A DNA stretch of 64,000 bases from Purpureocillium takamizusanense. Its lineage: Eukaryota > Ascomycota > Sordariomycetes > Hypocreales > Ophiocordycipitaceae. The translations under genes were made by a program, and so were the position numbers. Location of the stretch: NCBI RefSeq assembly GCF_022605165.1, contig NC_063075.1, positions 2,170,001 to 2,234,000 of the forward strand, read 5' to 3'. The notes beneath the pieces were generated by a model. That model was not told the DNA's origin. It ran no database searches and saw only the letters and a program-made list of their open reading frames with translations. Positions 10,757 through 25,429 of the stretch are shown piece after piece. How positions within the stretch are numbered: position 1 is the first letter of the stretch; each line of letters begins with the position of its first letter.

Positions 10757-12796
10757 TTATTTGCATGACGAGAAATCCTCCAGCCCAGCCTCTGGCACCC
10801 TGGCTCTAGGCAGACACAGTTGGATTTTCTCTCCCTTTAACTTTTTAAACACCCTTGAATACTCTCTCTGTTTCGCAGTCATGTTAGCGCTTGGCAGAGG
10901 GAAGTGCAGACACGCGGCATCACTCACGTTTGTCACTGACACGAATTCATCGTACTTGCGGTCCTTCTTGAGCTTGTCCCGGACGAGGTCCCCCACCCCG
11001 CCAAGCAGCGACACAACCGTCGTGACTTTGCTGTCCCAAGTCACAAGTGCAGAGACCAATTTGCCGTCAACTCTCGTCGACTCGGTGCTTCCATATGGAT
11101 CTGAGCAAAGCGAGTTGTTAGCCAAGTGCACCGTTGCGCCGTGAAAGCTCATCGCCTGCCATTGCCACCGCAGGGGGGCAGGCACTGACTCTGCATCTTC
11201 TTGGCCGTCACCATGTTGTGCCACCAAGCCAGCCCCACGGCCTTGTCAAACATCATCGTGGGCCATGCGCCATAGGGCGTGATCACATCGTGCTCCTGCT
11301 CCTTTTGGCTCGCAATGGACGGAATGCCGGCGGGCGAAATGTACCCGATGATGGTGTCGGTCTCGGGGTCCGTCGAGTTATTGACCGAGGCGAAGAGACC
11401 GGGCACCTTGGTGACGGCCGAGTTGCACGTCCTGGCTCGCTCGGCGTTGTGATACAGCCGGCTAACATAGAATAAATCAGTACAATGCAGTGCCTTGGAG
11501 GCCATCGACGCGCCGTCAAAGGCAGGTCAAGCCTGGCCACCTACCGAACAATGTCTACGTCGTAGTAAGGCAGCTCCAAGACCTTCCAAGGCTCATGGCT
11601 CGAGAACCAGAAGCCTGCGTCGTCAGCATTCAAAGACAATTAATATCAGAAACGCTCAGCGCACCTTGCTCGACCGTGATCGGACCCACGCATCCCATGT
11701 TATACTCGACGCTCACGAGCTTCTTGCGCTTCACCGTCCAAAGCTGATCCTTTTCCTTCTTGGGCAACTTGCTGAAGAGATTGACAAAGTGCGTGAACAG
11801 CTCGCCCTCGTAGGGGTCGTCGAGGTAGTTGGGCGTCTCGCACTCGTAGTGCTGCCCGGCGTCCGACACTGGTAGGCCCTGGTCCTTGATCTTGGTCACG
11901 GCGCAGACGAGGCCCTGGCCGCGGTAGAAGACGGGCACGGCAGTAGTCTTGACGTAGTCGAACCACGTCTGCCACCCCTTGGCCAGCTTGCCAAACGACG
12001 GGTTGTCGCTGCTCTCGAGGGCCTGGATGCAGGCGTACACGGCCCACAGAAGCTCACTAGGCAAGCAAAACACTTGTCAACACTCTCCCGTCTTCGTCTC
12101 CCCCCAGAGAAAACAGGAGGACGCTCATACGCACCCATTGTCCAGAGCAGGCACACGATTCACCCAGTCACTGGTCGGCTGCACATCCTTGTTGCTGGTC
12201 GTCATCCACGGTAGGAAGCCGCCGAAGCCAGGGTACGTCTCATTGAACCGGAGGTATGTTTCCAGTTTCGTCTGCATGATGGACGCAGCCACGCTGGAGG
12301 CCGTCGACGGGCGGTCCGGGACGAGGAACCTAGCGGCCTCCTTGGAGCCTGCAATGGCGCGGGCATAGAGCATGATCTGCAGAGCCTGTGCGCACGAGCC
12401 GTGTAAGCATAAATGGGTGATTGCATCGTCACTTGCACCAGGAGCCAGCCCTATCATACTGTATGTACGTACTTCCTTGCTCGCAGCGCTGAACGGGTGC
12501 TTGAGCGTTCGCTCGCCCGTCGTCCAGTTGAGCTGCGTCCCATCGTAGCTCATGCCGTTGGCCGTGTTGTAAGCGACGTCATCCTGGTGGAACTTGCCCT
12601 CCCAGTAGAGGAGGTCCCAGGCGAAGCCCTCGGGGTTGGCGAGAACCTGATTCTGCGTCCAGTCCAGTGCGAAGCGGCACTTTGGCGGACGGGCCTTCGC
12701 CTGCTGCTCCCTCGGTTTCAGGCTCTGCGGCGTGGCAGCTGCTGCCACCGCAAGGGCGAGCCCCGAGAGGCTGGCCAGGAGCGAAAAGGGCCTCAT
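10757..12796 (-). CDS. secreted glycoside hydrolase, probable GH162 endo-beta-1,2-glucanase (seven exons)
   Basis: Model: 12796-12473, 12385-12135, 12056-11665, 11614-11545, 11461-11190, 11100-10928, 10867-10757, giving 530 residues. A signal peptide (MRPFSLLASLSGLALAVAAAA) shows export. The rest is one domain with N-glycosylation sites and aromatic, helix-rich repeats suited to an (alpha/alpha)6 barrel. Landmarks are DDPYEGELF (Glu275), SSHEPWKVLELPYYD (Glu330), VTKVPGLFASVNNS, ISPAGIPSIA and ALVTWDSKVT (Asp459). From memory, the founding GH162 enzyme of Talaromyces uses Glu262 and Asp446 as acid and base; their spacing, 184, equals Glu275-Asp459 here. The enzyme would cut beta-1,2-glucan to sophoro-oligosaccharides outside the cell. 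Intron 1 is in frame and stop-free, so a longer product is possible. Promoter shared with the divergent regulator. Hydrolase nature is fairly sure; the family is probable. Confidence 0.7.
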
Positions 12797-13527
12797 TGCT
12801 TGCACAGTGGCGTAGGAGCTGACGGGACGGGACGGGACGGGACGGAGAAGAAGCCGCAACGGGCGAGGCCGACTTTCTTTTTTCAGCACAGGGCTGCTAC
12901 CGACAGACGGGTTGCAGTTTGGCCAGCCAGGGGGGGAACTTAGACGCAGATGGCGCCTGCTCCCGCCTTTATACGTACTTGGAGCCTCAACCACCAGAGC
13001 AATACAGGGACGGGCAAGTTCCTGCGCAAAGGAACGAGGCAATGCTACCTTCCCCGCGCATCGCCGCCGCCGTCCGACGGCCAAGAAATCAAGTTCGCGG
13101 GCCCCGGGCAAATGCTGCCCATGGGGATGGTGATCAGCATCGTCTCTTCCCCAGATTCCTGCAAGTCGCCCCGTGGCGTCGGCCCCGCTCTCTCTCACGA
13201 GTCACGAAGCGAGCGGCGAGCCACATAATGGAGCAGCCTGGTCAAGGGCAGAAATAATAAATAAGCTCAGCCCGGACCAGCAGATATTTTTTCTTCAACG
13301 ATGCGGAGAAATTTGCCAATAAAAGTGTGGAGTCCCGGCTTCGGCTCCCCGTGGGGCCGCCTACCCTGGAATCCCGTCCTTGTTAAAATTCGCCGACATG
13401 CCGCACTCTCGGCTGCACTCCTACCCATTTTCTCCGATACACTGAACCTCGTGGTGCAGAAAGGCGGAAGCAGCAACTCCTCCCGCTCGGAGGCCTGTCC
13501 CTCCCGGCCGCCGCCCCATTCCCCCTC
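12797..13527. promoter_or_regulatory. bidirectional promoter between the GH162-like gene and the Zn2Cys6 regulator
   Basis: 731 bp separate two divergent start codons. A TATAAAG on the minus strand (12968-12975) lies about 175 bp upstream of the hydrolase start. Five tandem GACGG(G) units at 12821-12845 fall in the hydrolase leader; on the transcript strand they read CCGTC repeats. The shared region would allow the regulator to control both genes, which is inference. Confidence 0.5.
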
Positions 13528-13535
13528 ATGCGCGC

Positions 13536-13568
<33 letters not shown>

Positions 13569-15824
13569 GCCCGCGTCTCTTCCTCGCCCACCGTCTCCAG
13601 TCGCGGACCGCCCTCGGCGCCGGCCGGTGAGCAGGGCCTGCGATCGGTGCCGTCGCAGAAAAGCAAAGGTAAGTTTCTCCGTCGGAAGGCAGGAGCATGG
13701 GGGCCGTCATCACCGGTGTAGTGTGCCTCCTCTGTCGAGACATGGTTCATCTGGTCGGCGGCAAGAGCCGGCTGAGCCATTGAGCCGGATTGATGCTTTG
13801 ACAATGGATAAGAGCATCACCACGTTCGAGATGGGACTGACACGCGCAGTGCGACTTCATCATGTCGGCCGGCAGCTGCACACACTGCCGCGACAACGAG
13901 GTCCGCTGCACCTTCGACCTGCCCCTCGCCCGCCGCGGTCCCAAGTCCAAGAAGAGGCCCGAGTCGTCGTCGACCCCGGCCATAGGCGGCATCGCAACAT
14001 TTCTGTCGCCTCCTCACCCCGCGCCGCCCCCGCCCGTCTCACTTCGTGTTGCTGCTAGCGACCCGACTCACGCGGCTGCCGTGGCTGGTCCGGCATTTGG
14101 CAGCCCGTCCAGCTCGTCTACTGGACCCTGGGAGCCCGTTGGGACCCTCGGGACGCGCAACCATGTGCTCTCTCCGTCGGCAGTCCGCGACTATCCACCC
14201 CGGACCCCTGCTGGGACGCACGCGGTTGGGGCGTTGAGTCGGTGGCATAGCCTGTCCCGGGCGTTGGCACTTAGGAACACGACCGTTGAGCGGACCGTCA
14301 ACCGGTGTCTGGATCTCTTCTTCAAATACCTCTACCCACTAACACCTCTTGTCGACGAGCCTAGCCTCCGGGATGGCCTGTCATTCTTCCTCAACCAGAC
14401 TGCGGCGGCACCTGGAGCTGCCCAGTCGCAGTCGTCGGATCTCGACGCTGCCCCACCAAATATCACCAACGTCGGGGAATCATGGTCGGCATTTCCCCGT
14501 GACGCGCGTGCCAGCTTGACGGGGGAGCATCTCAAGACATGGCCAGACGCCACCTTTACCTTCATTACGGCAGTTTGCGCCGAGGCGGCATTTCTCTTGC
14601 CGAAAGAGCTTTTCCCCGAAGGCGAGAGTGTCGCCGACCTCTTCCTCCAAGCCTCGCGCGATTGCCTCAACCACTACCTTGAGGCGGACCTCGAGAGCCC
14701 CAGCGCCAACTCCATCACGATTCGCTACTTCCACTCCAACTGCATCCATGCTGCGGGGAAACCCAAGTACTCGTGGCACATCTTTGGCGAGGCGACGAGG
14801 CTGGCTCAGGTGATGCGATTACATGATGAGTCGTCCTTCGAAGGCCTGTATCCAATTGAGGCGGAGCTTCGCCGCCGGGCGTTCTGGATCGTCTACATGG
14901 GCGACAAGTCAGCTGCCATTCTGAACAACCGGCCCATTACCATTCACAAGTACTCGTTCGAGTCGGGCATTACGGCGAGATATCCCACGGGTCTCGAAAG
15001 CCGGGCGTCGAGGGGGCCCGCTAACGTTTCCTCCGGCTCGCAGGATACGGCGCGGCAGAGCCTGATCCATGGCTTTAATGCGAACCTGCGCCTCTGGCAA
15101 GCGGCTTCGGACTTACTCCTGGAGGTGCGCTTGCTGCAAGACCAGCGCTCGGCACGTCATGCTGTCTCCGACACTGCCTCGACTACCGGCATGCCGGAGT
15201 CTATTCTCACAGAGGACGAGAGGCAGCGCCTAGACAGGCTCTACGTGGGCTTCATCACATGCCTAGACGACCTCCCGCCGTATCTGCAGTCGTACACGTT
15301 TGCGTCCATCGCGGGCGGCGGCGGCGGCGGCAGCAGGGGCGGAGCGCAGTCGGCGCACGCGAGCCAGTTCGTCATCCAGTGCGCAAACCTGCAAGTCTCG
15401 TTCCATTGCCTGCGGATGGTCATTACGCAAAAGTTTGAGGACATTTCGTACTTTCCGCCCGGGGCGGAGCAGGCGGATTTGCGCAAGACGGAGATTGTGC
15501 GGGACATGCTGCGCGTGATGCACGAGGCGCCGTTTTGGTCGCTCCAAGTCAACGGCGAGCCTTATGTGAGTTATTCTTGTCCGCGTCGTGAGGTCTGTGT
15601 GTGCGTGTAGAGAGAGTGACAGGAGAGCTGACCGACCCTCCCGCGCAAAGGTGGAAAAGATTAGGCTCATTGGAGCGAGCCTGCTGGCCATCATTCACCG
15701 CAACCAGACCTCGCCGCTGGGGGCGAGGGCGCGGAGCGACTTCTCCGTGCTTCTGGATATCCTCACGCGGCTGGACTCCAAGGCGTCGGATGCGCTGCGG
15801 AGTGATTCCACCTTTGCCCTCTGA
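13528..15824 (+). CDS. Zn2Cys6 transcription factor, likely pathway regulator of the carbohydrate cluster (three exons)
   Basis: Exons 13528-13668, 13850-15565 and 15651-15824 give 676 residues. The zinc cluster is split by intron 1: C38-x2-C41-x6 | C48-x8-C57-x2-C60-x6-C67, followed by the basic linker RRGPKSKKR that also follows the cluster in several sugar-metabolism regulators. The middle homology domain includes HIFGEATRLAQVMRLHDESS and RRRAFWIVYMGDKSAAILNNRP. A run of ten serines (AGC repeat, 13537-13566) precedes an alternative start Met14, so the true start could be 13567. The gene is divergent from the GH162-like hydrolase and convergent with the GH1 beta-glucosidase. That it governs these genes follows from position only. 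Confidence 0.85.
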
Positions 15825-16087
15825 TGGGTTCTCAAGTGGCGCGATGCTGTGTCTCCAAGGTCTCATCAAGCGTCAAGTATCTGAGCTCTGTCTTTCGGCG
15901 TCATCTCTTCTTTTCTATGAGCGAATGGTTTCAGAAGGAAATTTGTACGAGATAGCGGAGCATAGCGGAGCATGTAGCGATGGGAATTTTTGTGTGTATT
16001 TTACATGCGTGTTACGTGAGCAAACAATGTCTATAATGTTCTCTTCGTTTACCAATACCCATCTGATGCTCTGATCATCATCAAATC

Positions 16088-18680
<2,593 letters not shown>

Positions 18681-20330
18681 ATGGCTCCCGCTGCAGCCCA
18701 TACCACCGATGGCATCTTGACGCCGATTGACCTCGAGTCTATTCCCCCCTTCTGGCGACGGAAGAATGGCATACTGCTTTACTTTCTCCTGACGTCGTCC
18801 CTGCTGGCCAGTGCGGCGCTGGGCATCGATGGGGTGAGATAGATCCAGACAACAAGAGAATGAGTATACACGTGCATCAGCGGGCTGACGTGCAACGAAA
18901 CAAATAACTAGTCCATGACCAACGGCATGCAGGTGCTTCCCACCTGGCAGGACCGTTTCGGCCACCCTACGGGATCCACGCTGGGCTTCTTCGGCGCCTC
19001 GAATGCCATTGGCGGCGTCATCCCCTTCCTCTTCCTGGGCTGGATAGGCGATGCCTTTGGTCGCCGAGTTCCGACGGCGCTGGGCTCCATCGTCATCATC
19101 ACGGGCGTCATCGTCGAGTTCTTCGCCACGTCGCTCAACATGTACATTGGCGGCAAGCTCGTCCTGGGCATCGGCTCGTCGCTCATCCAGATGGGCGCCC
19201 CCGTGCTCGTCACGGAGCTGAGCCACCCCAAGGAGCGCGTGCAGGTCACCACCTTTTACAACACGTCCATTGTGCTTGGCTACGTGATCGGTGCATGGGC
19301 CACGTACGGCTGCTTCCAGATCCCCAGCCAGTGGTCGTGGCGGCTCCCGACGCTCATCCAGATCGTCCCGTCGGCGTACCAGCTCATCCTCATCTTTTTC
19401 TGCCCCGAGTCGCCGCGCTGGCTCATCGCCAAGGGCAAGGTGGACAAGGCGCGCGAGATCCTCATCAAGTACCACGGCGAGTGCGACCCCAACTCGGAGC
19501 TCGTCGCGTTCGAGTGTGCCGAGATCCAGCAGGTGCTCGAGAGCGAAAAGGAGCAGAACATGACCTGGGTGGCCTTTTTCTCCTCGGTGCCGAACCTGAA
19601 GAGGATCGGTCTCTGCTTCTGCACAGCGCTCTTCAGCCAGAGCTCGGGCAACCTGCTCGTGTCCAACTACCTGACACAGATCCTCAAGGACACAGGCGTC
19701 AAGGACGACAAGGACATCACGCTCGTCAACGGCATGGTGACGCTTTGGCAATACATTGTCGCGCTGGCGGTGACGGCCCTCGTCAACAGGTTCAAGCGAC
19801 GCACCTTTTTCTGCGTCGGCTCCGGCGGCACGCTCGTCACGTTTATCGTCTGGACCATCGCGGCGCAGCAGTACCTGGAGAAGGAGTCGCTCGCGGCGGG
19901 CCGACTGGTGCTCGCGTGCATCTTCATCTTCCAGGCCTTTTACACGTTTGCGTGGACCAACCTGGTGGTGACGTACTCGCTCGAGGTGGTGACGTACCAG
20001 ATGCGGGCCAAGACGTGGGCGTTTGTGCTGCTCACGATCCAATTGGCGTCCATATTTGGAGGGTACGTGAACCCGGTCGGGCTGGCCAACATTGGGTGGA
20101 AGTTTTACATTTACTACTGCGTCTGGGTCGCCATCGTCTTCCTGGTCGTGTACTTCTTCTTTGTGGAGACGGCCGGCCCGACGCTGGAGGAGCTCACGTA
20201 CCTGTTCGAGGGAAGCGACGCGGCCAAGGCGCACATGATTGAGACGACGAAGAAGATGGAGGAGGACCAGACGCACATTGAGGTGACCAACGACGCGGAG
20301 AAGTCGGTCGACGGCGAGAAGCGGCAATAA
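18681..20330 (+). CDS. MFS sugar-porter transporter (two exons)
   Basis: Exons 18681-18833 and 18912-20330 give 523 residues. The junction restores GIDGSMTNGMQ, the conserved helix-1 region of fungal hexose/disaccharide porters. Sugar-porter marks follow: GWIGDAFGRRVP (loop 2-3), PESPRWLIAKGK after helix 6, and the C-terminal PESPR-like FFVETAGPTLEELTYLFEG. Twelve hydrophobic helices can be counted roughly. It looks closest to the lactose-permease/cellodextrin-transporter branch rather than to simple hexose carriers, but this is a by-eye judgement. Divergent partner of the GH1 beta-glucosidase, suggesting import of a beta-linked disaccharide that GH1 then splits. Confidence 0.88.
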
Positions 20331-22398
20331 TGGATAGGAAGGAGGGAGGTGCATTGCGGCGTCGGCGGGTGTCTAGATTGCGAGATGACAATTAAGAAGC
20401 CCCAAGCTGCGGGTGTGTAATATCAATGACTTTCAAGTCGACCAAATTGCACAACAAACGACGAGAGTATCGATGATGGTGGTGTAGAGTGGAGAGCAGG
20501 GGGTTGGGCCACATGACATGCACCACCCATCGTTTCGTTGCCGGCTAGAAGCATAAATGGGCTGAGAAGCCACAGCGTCTGCTCCTCTTAGACGATGACT
20601 CGCGGCAGGGGGATGGCTTTTACCAGGAGGAGAGATGTCCGCAGTCGGAGAGAAAGTCGCGGTGGCGTCTTGGAGGATGAGGCTTACAAGATATACTCGT
20701 TGCGTGACCGGGTAAGTCCTTACGCCGGCCGGGTCGAACAGGGAAGGGGACCGAATAACTTGCCCCCCCCTGCAAGCCACTACGTACTATTGATGCCGGT
20801 ACAGGAACTGGTCAAGTGTCTGCAGCGGCGTGGCGGCGGAGTGGAGAGGGCCGCCGGCCAGGCAGCACAGCACAGCAATCAATTCAAAAGGTTTCCAAAC
20901 GGGCTACCATTGCTCGCTTGTCGGTCCGACGATGGCGCCACGCAGGTTTGCGCCTCGCTCGATGGGGGCTCGCGTTCGGCGACGCTCCGAGGAGAATGAG
21001 CCAGCCAGCCCCATCGAAGGCTTCTGGAATACGGGCCGAGAGAAGGGAAGAAGAAAAGAGAGGGGGGCAGCAGGGGCCTCATCTGGGGCGCTGCGAGCCT
21101 GCGACCAACAACAACTTGGAACAAGTCGGCGCCGCCGACGCTCCCCCCAAACAAGGAAGCCAGGGCGTCGCCCGCCCGCCCGCCCGCCCGTCTCTGTTGG
21201 CCCGACAGACCTTGGTGCCCTCGGATCGGTAGATCAGCAAGCCACAAGCCCTCCCGTCCAGGGGGCGGCGCGCCCGCCAAGCACCTGCACTTGGGTGGTA
21301 TTAGTACTACTAACGTTGGTTTGTGGTAGACGTCAACCGATAACACACACGTCCTAGTCCTCCGTCCAGTCGTCAACAAACACCAAGTCCTGTCCAGGGG
21401 GGGAAGAAGAAGTAAGACGACATGGAGTCTACGACATGGAGTCTGAGGTCCATGGGCGCTCAGTTTTCTCTTGGCGAAAATGCCTCATCCATCTGTCGAG
21501 TGTCGGCCGCAGGGCTCCCAGAATGGGCATCGTGTGGGCCGCCGACACGCTGTGCTGTCTAGATAGAGACTGGATCTCTTTTTTTTTTTTTTTTGGCGGC
21601 CGACCCCCTACCCCTGGTAGTCTACGATCCACAACGAGACCACCATCTTTGGCGCGACGCATGCCGGCCGGCCCGGTTGGAAGCAACGGCGGCGGCTCAT
21701 CAGCCCAACTGCCGGCTGTTGAAGTCGTCACACGCCCCAAGGCCCAGCAAAAAGCCGCCCGACGACGGTGAGCAAGCAAGAAAGCAAGCACGTATGCATG
21801 CAGCTGAAGCTTGTGCTGTTCCACCGCTGGTGACGGACTGCCGGGCCCCGGCTCTGCAAGGCATTGTACCACAACAACTCATTGTCCCTTGTTGTTGGTG
21901 GTGTTGTTGTGCGACTGACAAACTCCTCGGGGTTCGACAAGGGCTCTGCGGGCTCTGGTTTCCCCCCATGGCCAACCCATGCCCCCCTCCCCGAATCCAC
22001 ACGGCTGGATGGATGGATGCATGTGGTCGATCCCCGCTGCCGGTGCTACCTCGACCGTGGTGAAGGAGGGCACGGACATCGAATCGAAGCAATCAAGCGT
22101 CCCCGGCGGCGGGGACTTTACCGGCGTGACGCTCGGCTCAATCAATCGCCACTCGCTTCACGTCGCCGCCGCGGCCTGCTGCTGCTACTAGTAGTTTACT
22201 GTTCTAGTGATGGACCGATGGTAGTCCCATGGGTATACCGTGGGATCATGCATGCACGTAACATTAGCCCAAGCTTTCCCCCCCTCCCCCTCCCCCCTCC
22301 ATTGGGGTCCCCGGCTGGAGCCCCAAAGCATCTCCGCGTCGAAGCCGCAGCATGAACAGAATACGGGTGCATTCCCCAGCGCCAAGTGGGCGGAGGAA

Positions 22399-22459
<61 letters not shown>

Positions 22460-22900
22460 TTGGTGTGGGTTGTGCGGCATCGGGTAGTGGTGTTCAATGT
22501 TCTCCCAGACGCGTGCTAGTCGTGCGACAGACAGCACGTATAAGAAAGGTGAGTCCCAGTCCAACCATCCATCCGAGCGTCGCCGTGTACTAGCCATGGT
22601 CTGTGAGTCGGGTTCCCCTAATCTAGTGACTACTGTACCACGTTACTCGTCTCTTACGAAACCCCTTCATCTCGCCAAAAAAAAAAAAAAAAAGTCTGGG
22701 ACTAAAGGCCACCGCTCCTGGTGTATTTTCTTTCCGCCCGTGCTCCCCTTGCGTATGGTCTGGTCCCTTCTTTTTAGCCAGACAGACTCTCTCGACGCGG
22801 GGACCCAAAAAGGAAAATCCATAGAAAGAAAAGCCTTCCGCGCGCGCGCCGCGAAAAGAAAAGCAAGAACAGAAAAACGCCCAAGCCCCCATACTACATC
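20331..22900. other. intergenic, homopolymer-bearing
   Basis: About 2.6 kb between two plus-strand transporter genes. It contains a T16 run (21579-21594), the giant G58 run (22399-22456) and an A14 stretch (about 22678-22693). Open frames here are proline/glycine artefacts of simple sequence. No gene was found; the last few hundred bases should hold the promoter of the second transporter. Confidence 0.55.
22399..22456. repeat. 58-nt uninterrupted G homopolymer
   Basis: Every base from 22399 to 22456 is G on the plus strand, preceded by GGAGGAA and followed by ACTTTGG. Such a tract can form quadruplexes and is prone to replication slippage or sequencing error. It lies about 445 bp upstream of the second sugar transporter. 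Confidence 0.9.
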
Positions 22901-24999
22901 ATGACGGGTGGTGGCGTGGACAAGACCGAGTTTGAGGCCCTCGAGGTCGCCCGCGCCGGCGGGCACGAGGTGGATGCCCTCATCGACGACATGGAGCGGC
23001 AGCTCGAGGCGAGCGGCGGGCTCGAGCGCGGCTTCTTCAACGTCGAGTTCCGCGACCCGCGGCACTTCACGTGGCTGCTCGTCGCCTTTGCCAGCATGGG
23101 CGGCCTGCTCTCCGGCCTGGACCAGAGCCTCATATCGGGCGCCAACCTCTACCTGCCCAAGGACCTGGGGCTCGACGACCGCCAGAACAGCCTCGTCAAC
23201 GCCGGCATGCCGCTGGGCGCCGTCGGCGGCGCGCTGCTGCTGTCACCGACCAACGAGTACTTTGGCAGGAAGTGGGCCATTATGATTTCCATTATGCTGT
23301 ATACGGTGGGCGCGGCGCTCGAGGCGGGCTCCATCAACTTTGGTACGTCTGGCTTGCCGCCTCCTTACCTTACATGTAACTCGTTTCAGCCTGTGCCAAT
23401 GGCTAGGCTCTCCGCATTCGATGATGATGATGCAGGTTGGCTGACTCTGTGGGGGGTAATACAGGCATGATCGTCGCCTCCCGCGTCATCCTCGGCCTCG
23501 GCGTTGGTCTCGAGGGCGGTACTGTCCCCGTCTACGTCGCCGAGACGGTCGAGCGCCGCATCCGCGGCAACCTCGTCTCTCTGTACCAGTTCAACATTGC
23601 CCTCGGCGAAGTCCTCGGGTACGCCGTCGCGGCCGTGTTCCTCAAGGTGCCCGGAAACTGGCGATATATCCTCGGGTCGTCGCTTGTCTTTTCCACCATC
23701 ATGTTCGCGGGGTGAGTTTTTCTGATCCCCCGACTACATATCACAACTTGAGCCCGACGACAAATGCGGCAACTCATTCTACCATGTATGTTGTTTGTGA
23801 GCGCTAACTGGGACCATCATCATCAGCATGCTCTTCCTGCCCGAGAGTCCCCGCTACCTCATGCACAAGGGAAAGACGCTCGACGCGTTCAAGGTGTGGA
23901 AGCGGATCCGCGGCGTCGAGTCGTCCGAGTCGCGCGAGGAATTCTTCGTCATGACGGCCGCCGTACGCGAGGAAGACACCGAGGTCCACGAGGGTGCCAA
24001 GAACAAGCGCTACCCCTGGATGGACTTTTTCACGTACGTTTTGCTGCTGTTGTCTTTTTTGAACCAGGACCTGCTTGGCTGGCAGCGACGCAGGTCATGG
24101 TGTTGTTGTTTTTTGTTCCGGCCTCGCTTTGCTGACAGAAAGGCTGTTCGCAACAACAGTGTTCCCCGCGCGCGCCGCGCTCTCGTCTACGCCAACATCA
24201 TGATCCTCCTCGGCCAGCTCACGGGCGTCAACGCCATCATGTACTACATGTCGGTGCTCATGCACGAGATTGGTTTCGACGCGGAAAAGGCAAACTACAT
24301 GTCTCTTGTTGGCGGCGGGTCTCTCCTGATTGGCACCATTCCGGCCATCTTCCTCATGGAGACGTGCGGTCGCCGCTTCTGGGCCATCATGATGTTGCCG
24401 GGCTTCTTCATCGGCTTGGTGCTCATTGGCGTCAGCTACCAAATCGACCTTGAAACGCACACCATGGCCGTGGAGGGTCTCTACCTTGCTGGCCTTGTCA
24501 TCTACATGGGCTTCTTCGGCTCCTATGCCTGTCTGACCTGGGGTACGTGATCCTGACAATGTCTTTTTTTTCTTCCATCACATTCGTGTCTAACAGCTCC
24601 AAAGTCATTCCGTCAGAAGTGTACCCGACATATCTTCGCAGCTACGGCATGACCACCTCCGACGCGCTGCTGTTCCTCGCGTCCTTCATCGTCACCTACA
24701 ACTTCACGGCCATGCAGGACGCCATGACCAAGACGGGCCTGGCGCTGGGCTTCTACGGCGGCATCGCCGTCATCGGTGAGGTCTACCAGATCTTCTTCAT
24801 GCCCGAGACCAAGGACAAGACGCTCGAGGAGATTGACGAGGTGTTTTCGCGGCCCACCATGGACATTGTGCGCGAGAACTGGGCGGGCGTCAAGGAGAAC
24901 GTATCCAACCTCGCCAGCGGTCGGTTCCAAAAGGTCTTTGCCGACCAGACGAGGAGGAGGCCGAGCTTGCACAATACTGTGCAGGAGAAGGAGATTTAA
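22901..24999 (+). CDS. MFS sugar/polyol transporter (five exons)
   Basis: Exons 22901-23342, 23465-23711, 23827-24033, 24160-24542 and 24605-24999 give 557 residues. Acceptors were chosen to restore conserved text: DFFTVPRARRALVY over the third junction and TWGVIPSEVYPTYLRSYG over the fourth. Family marks are GGLLSGLDQSLISGAN (helix 1), NEYFGRKWA, PESPRYLMHKGK, GQLTGVNAIMYYMS (helix 7) and PETKDKTLEEIDEVF at the end. A long acidic N-terminus (about 55 residues) precedes helix 1. It resembles the myo-inositol/polyol and glucoside porter branch; the substrate is not certain. It is the last gene of the carbohydrate block, in tandem with the other transporter though 2.6 kb away. Confidence 0.87.
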
Positions 25000-25429
25000 C
25001 TCTGTCCGTGGGGCTGCATTACGAGCACATGTACCCATACCTAATTGAACTCCAGCCGACGTTGTCGGTTCATGTTCGTCAACCAAGTCCCCAAAGATGA
25101 TACTCAATCTGTGACTTGGCCCCTCCAGCATGACATGGCTCGCGTGACTCACTTGAACGCCCGCAATCATGACCTTGAGTGTCTTCTCATCTCCCCTCTT
25201 CACCGTCTCGAACGCCTTGTCGCCATCCTCAACTACGAACCGATGCGTCATCAGCTTTCGCCGGCTGCACCCATGCCACAAGCAATCAGCTTCACGCACG
25301 GATTTTGTGGGGAGGGTTGTGCACGTAGTAAAACATGGTTGTGTCCTTAGCACTATTCAAAATAAAAGCTTCCGCCTGAAATGCGCACAAACACCACATG
25401 CACATGCAGTTGCTGCCCCGCACATAGCG
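25000..25429. other. intergenic
   Basis: 430 bp, 3' flank of the transporter and promoter of the next gene. An upstream in-frame extension of the next gene is open from 25169 but has no ATG-led protein signal. Confidence 0.45.

Noticed and set aside
13383..13568. Minus-strand ORF beginning with a leucine run that mimics a signal peptide
   Set aside because: It is the complement of the AGC repeat coding for serines at the start of the regulator.
22196..22597. Proline- or glycine-run ORFs across the G58 tract
   Set aside because: Produced only by the homopolymer; no conserved sequence on either side.
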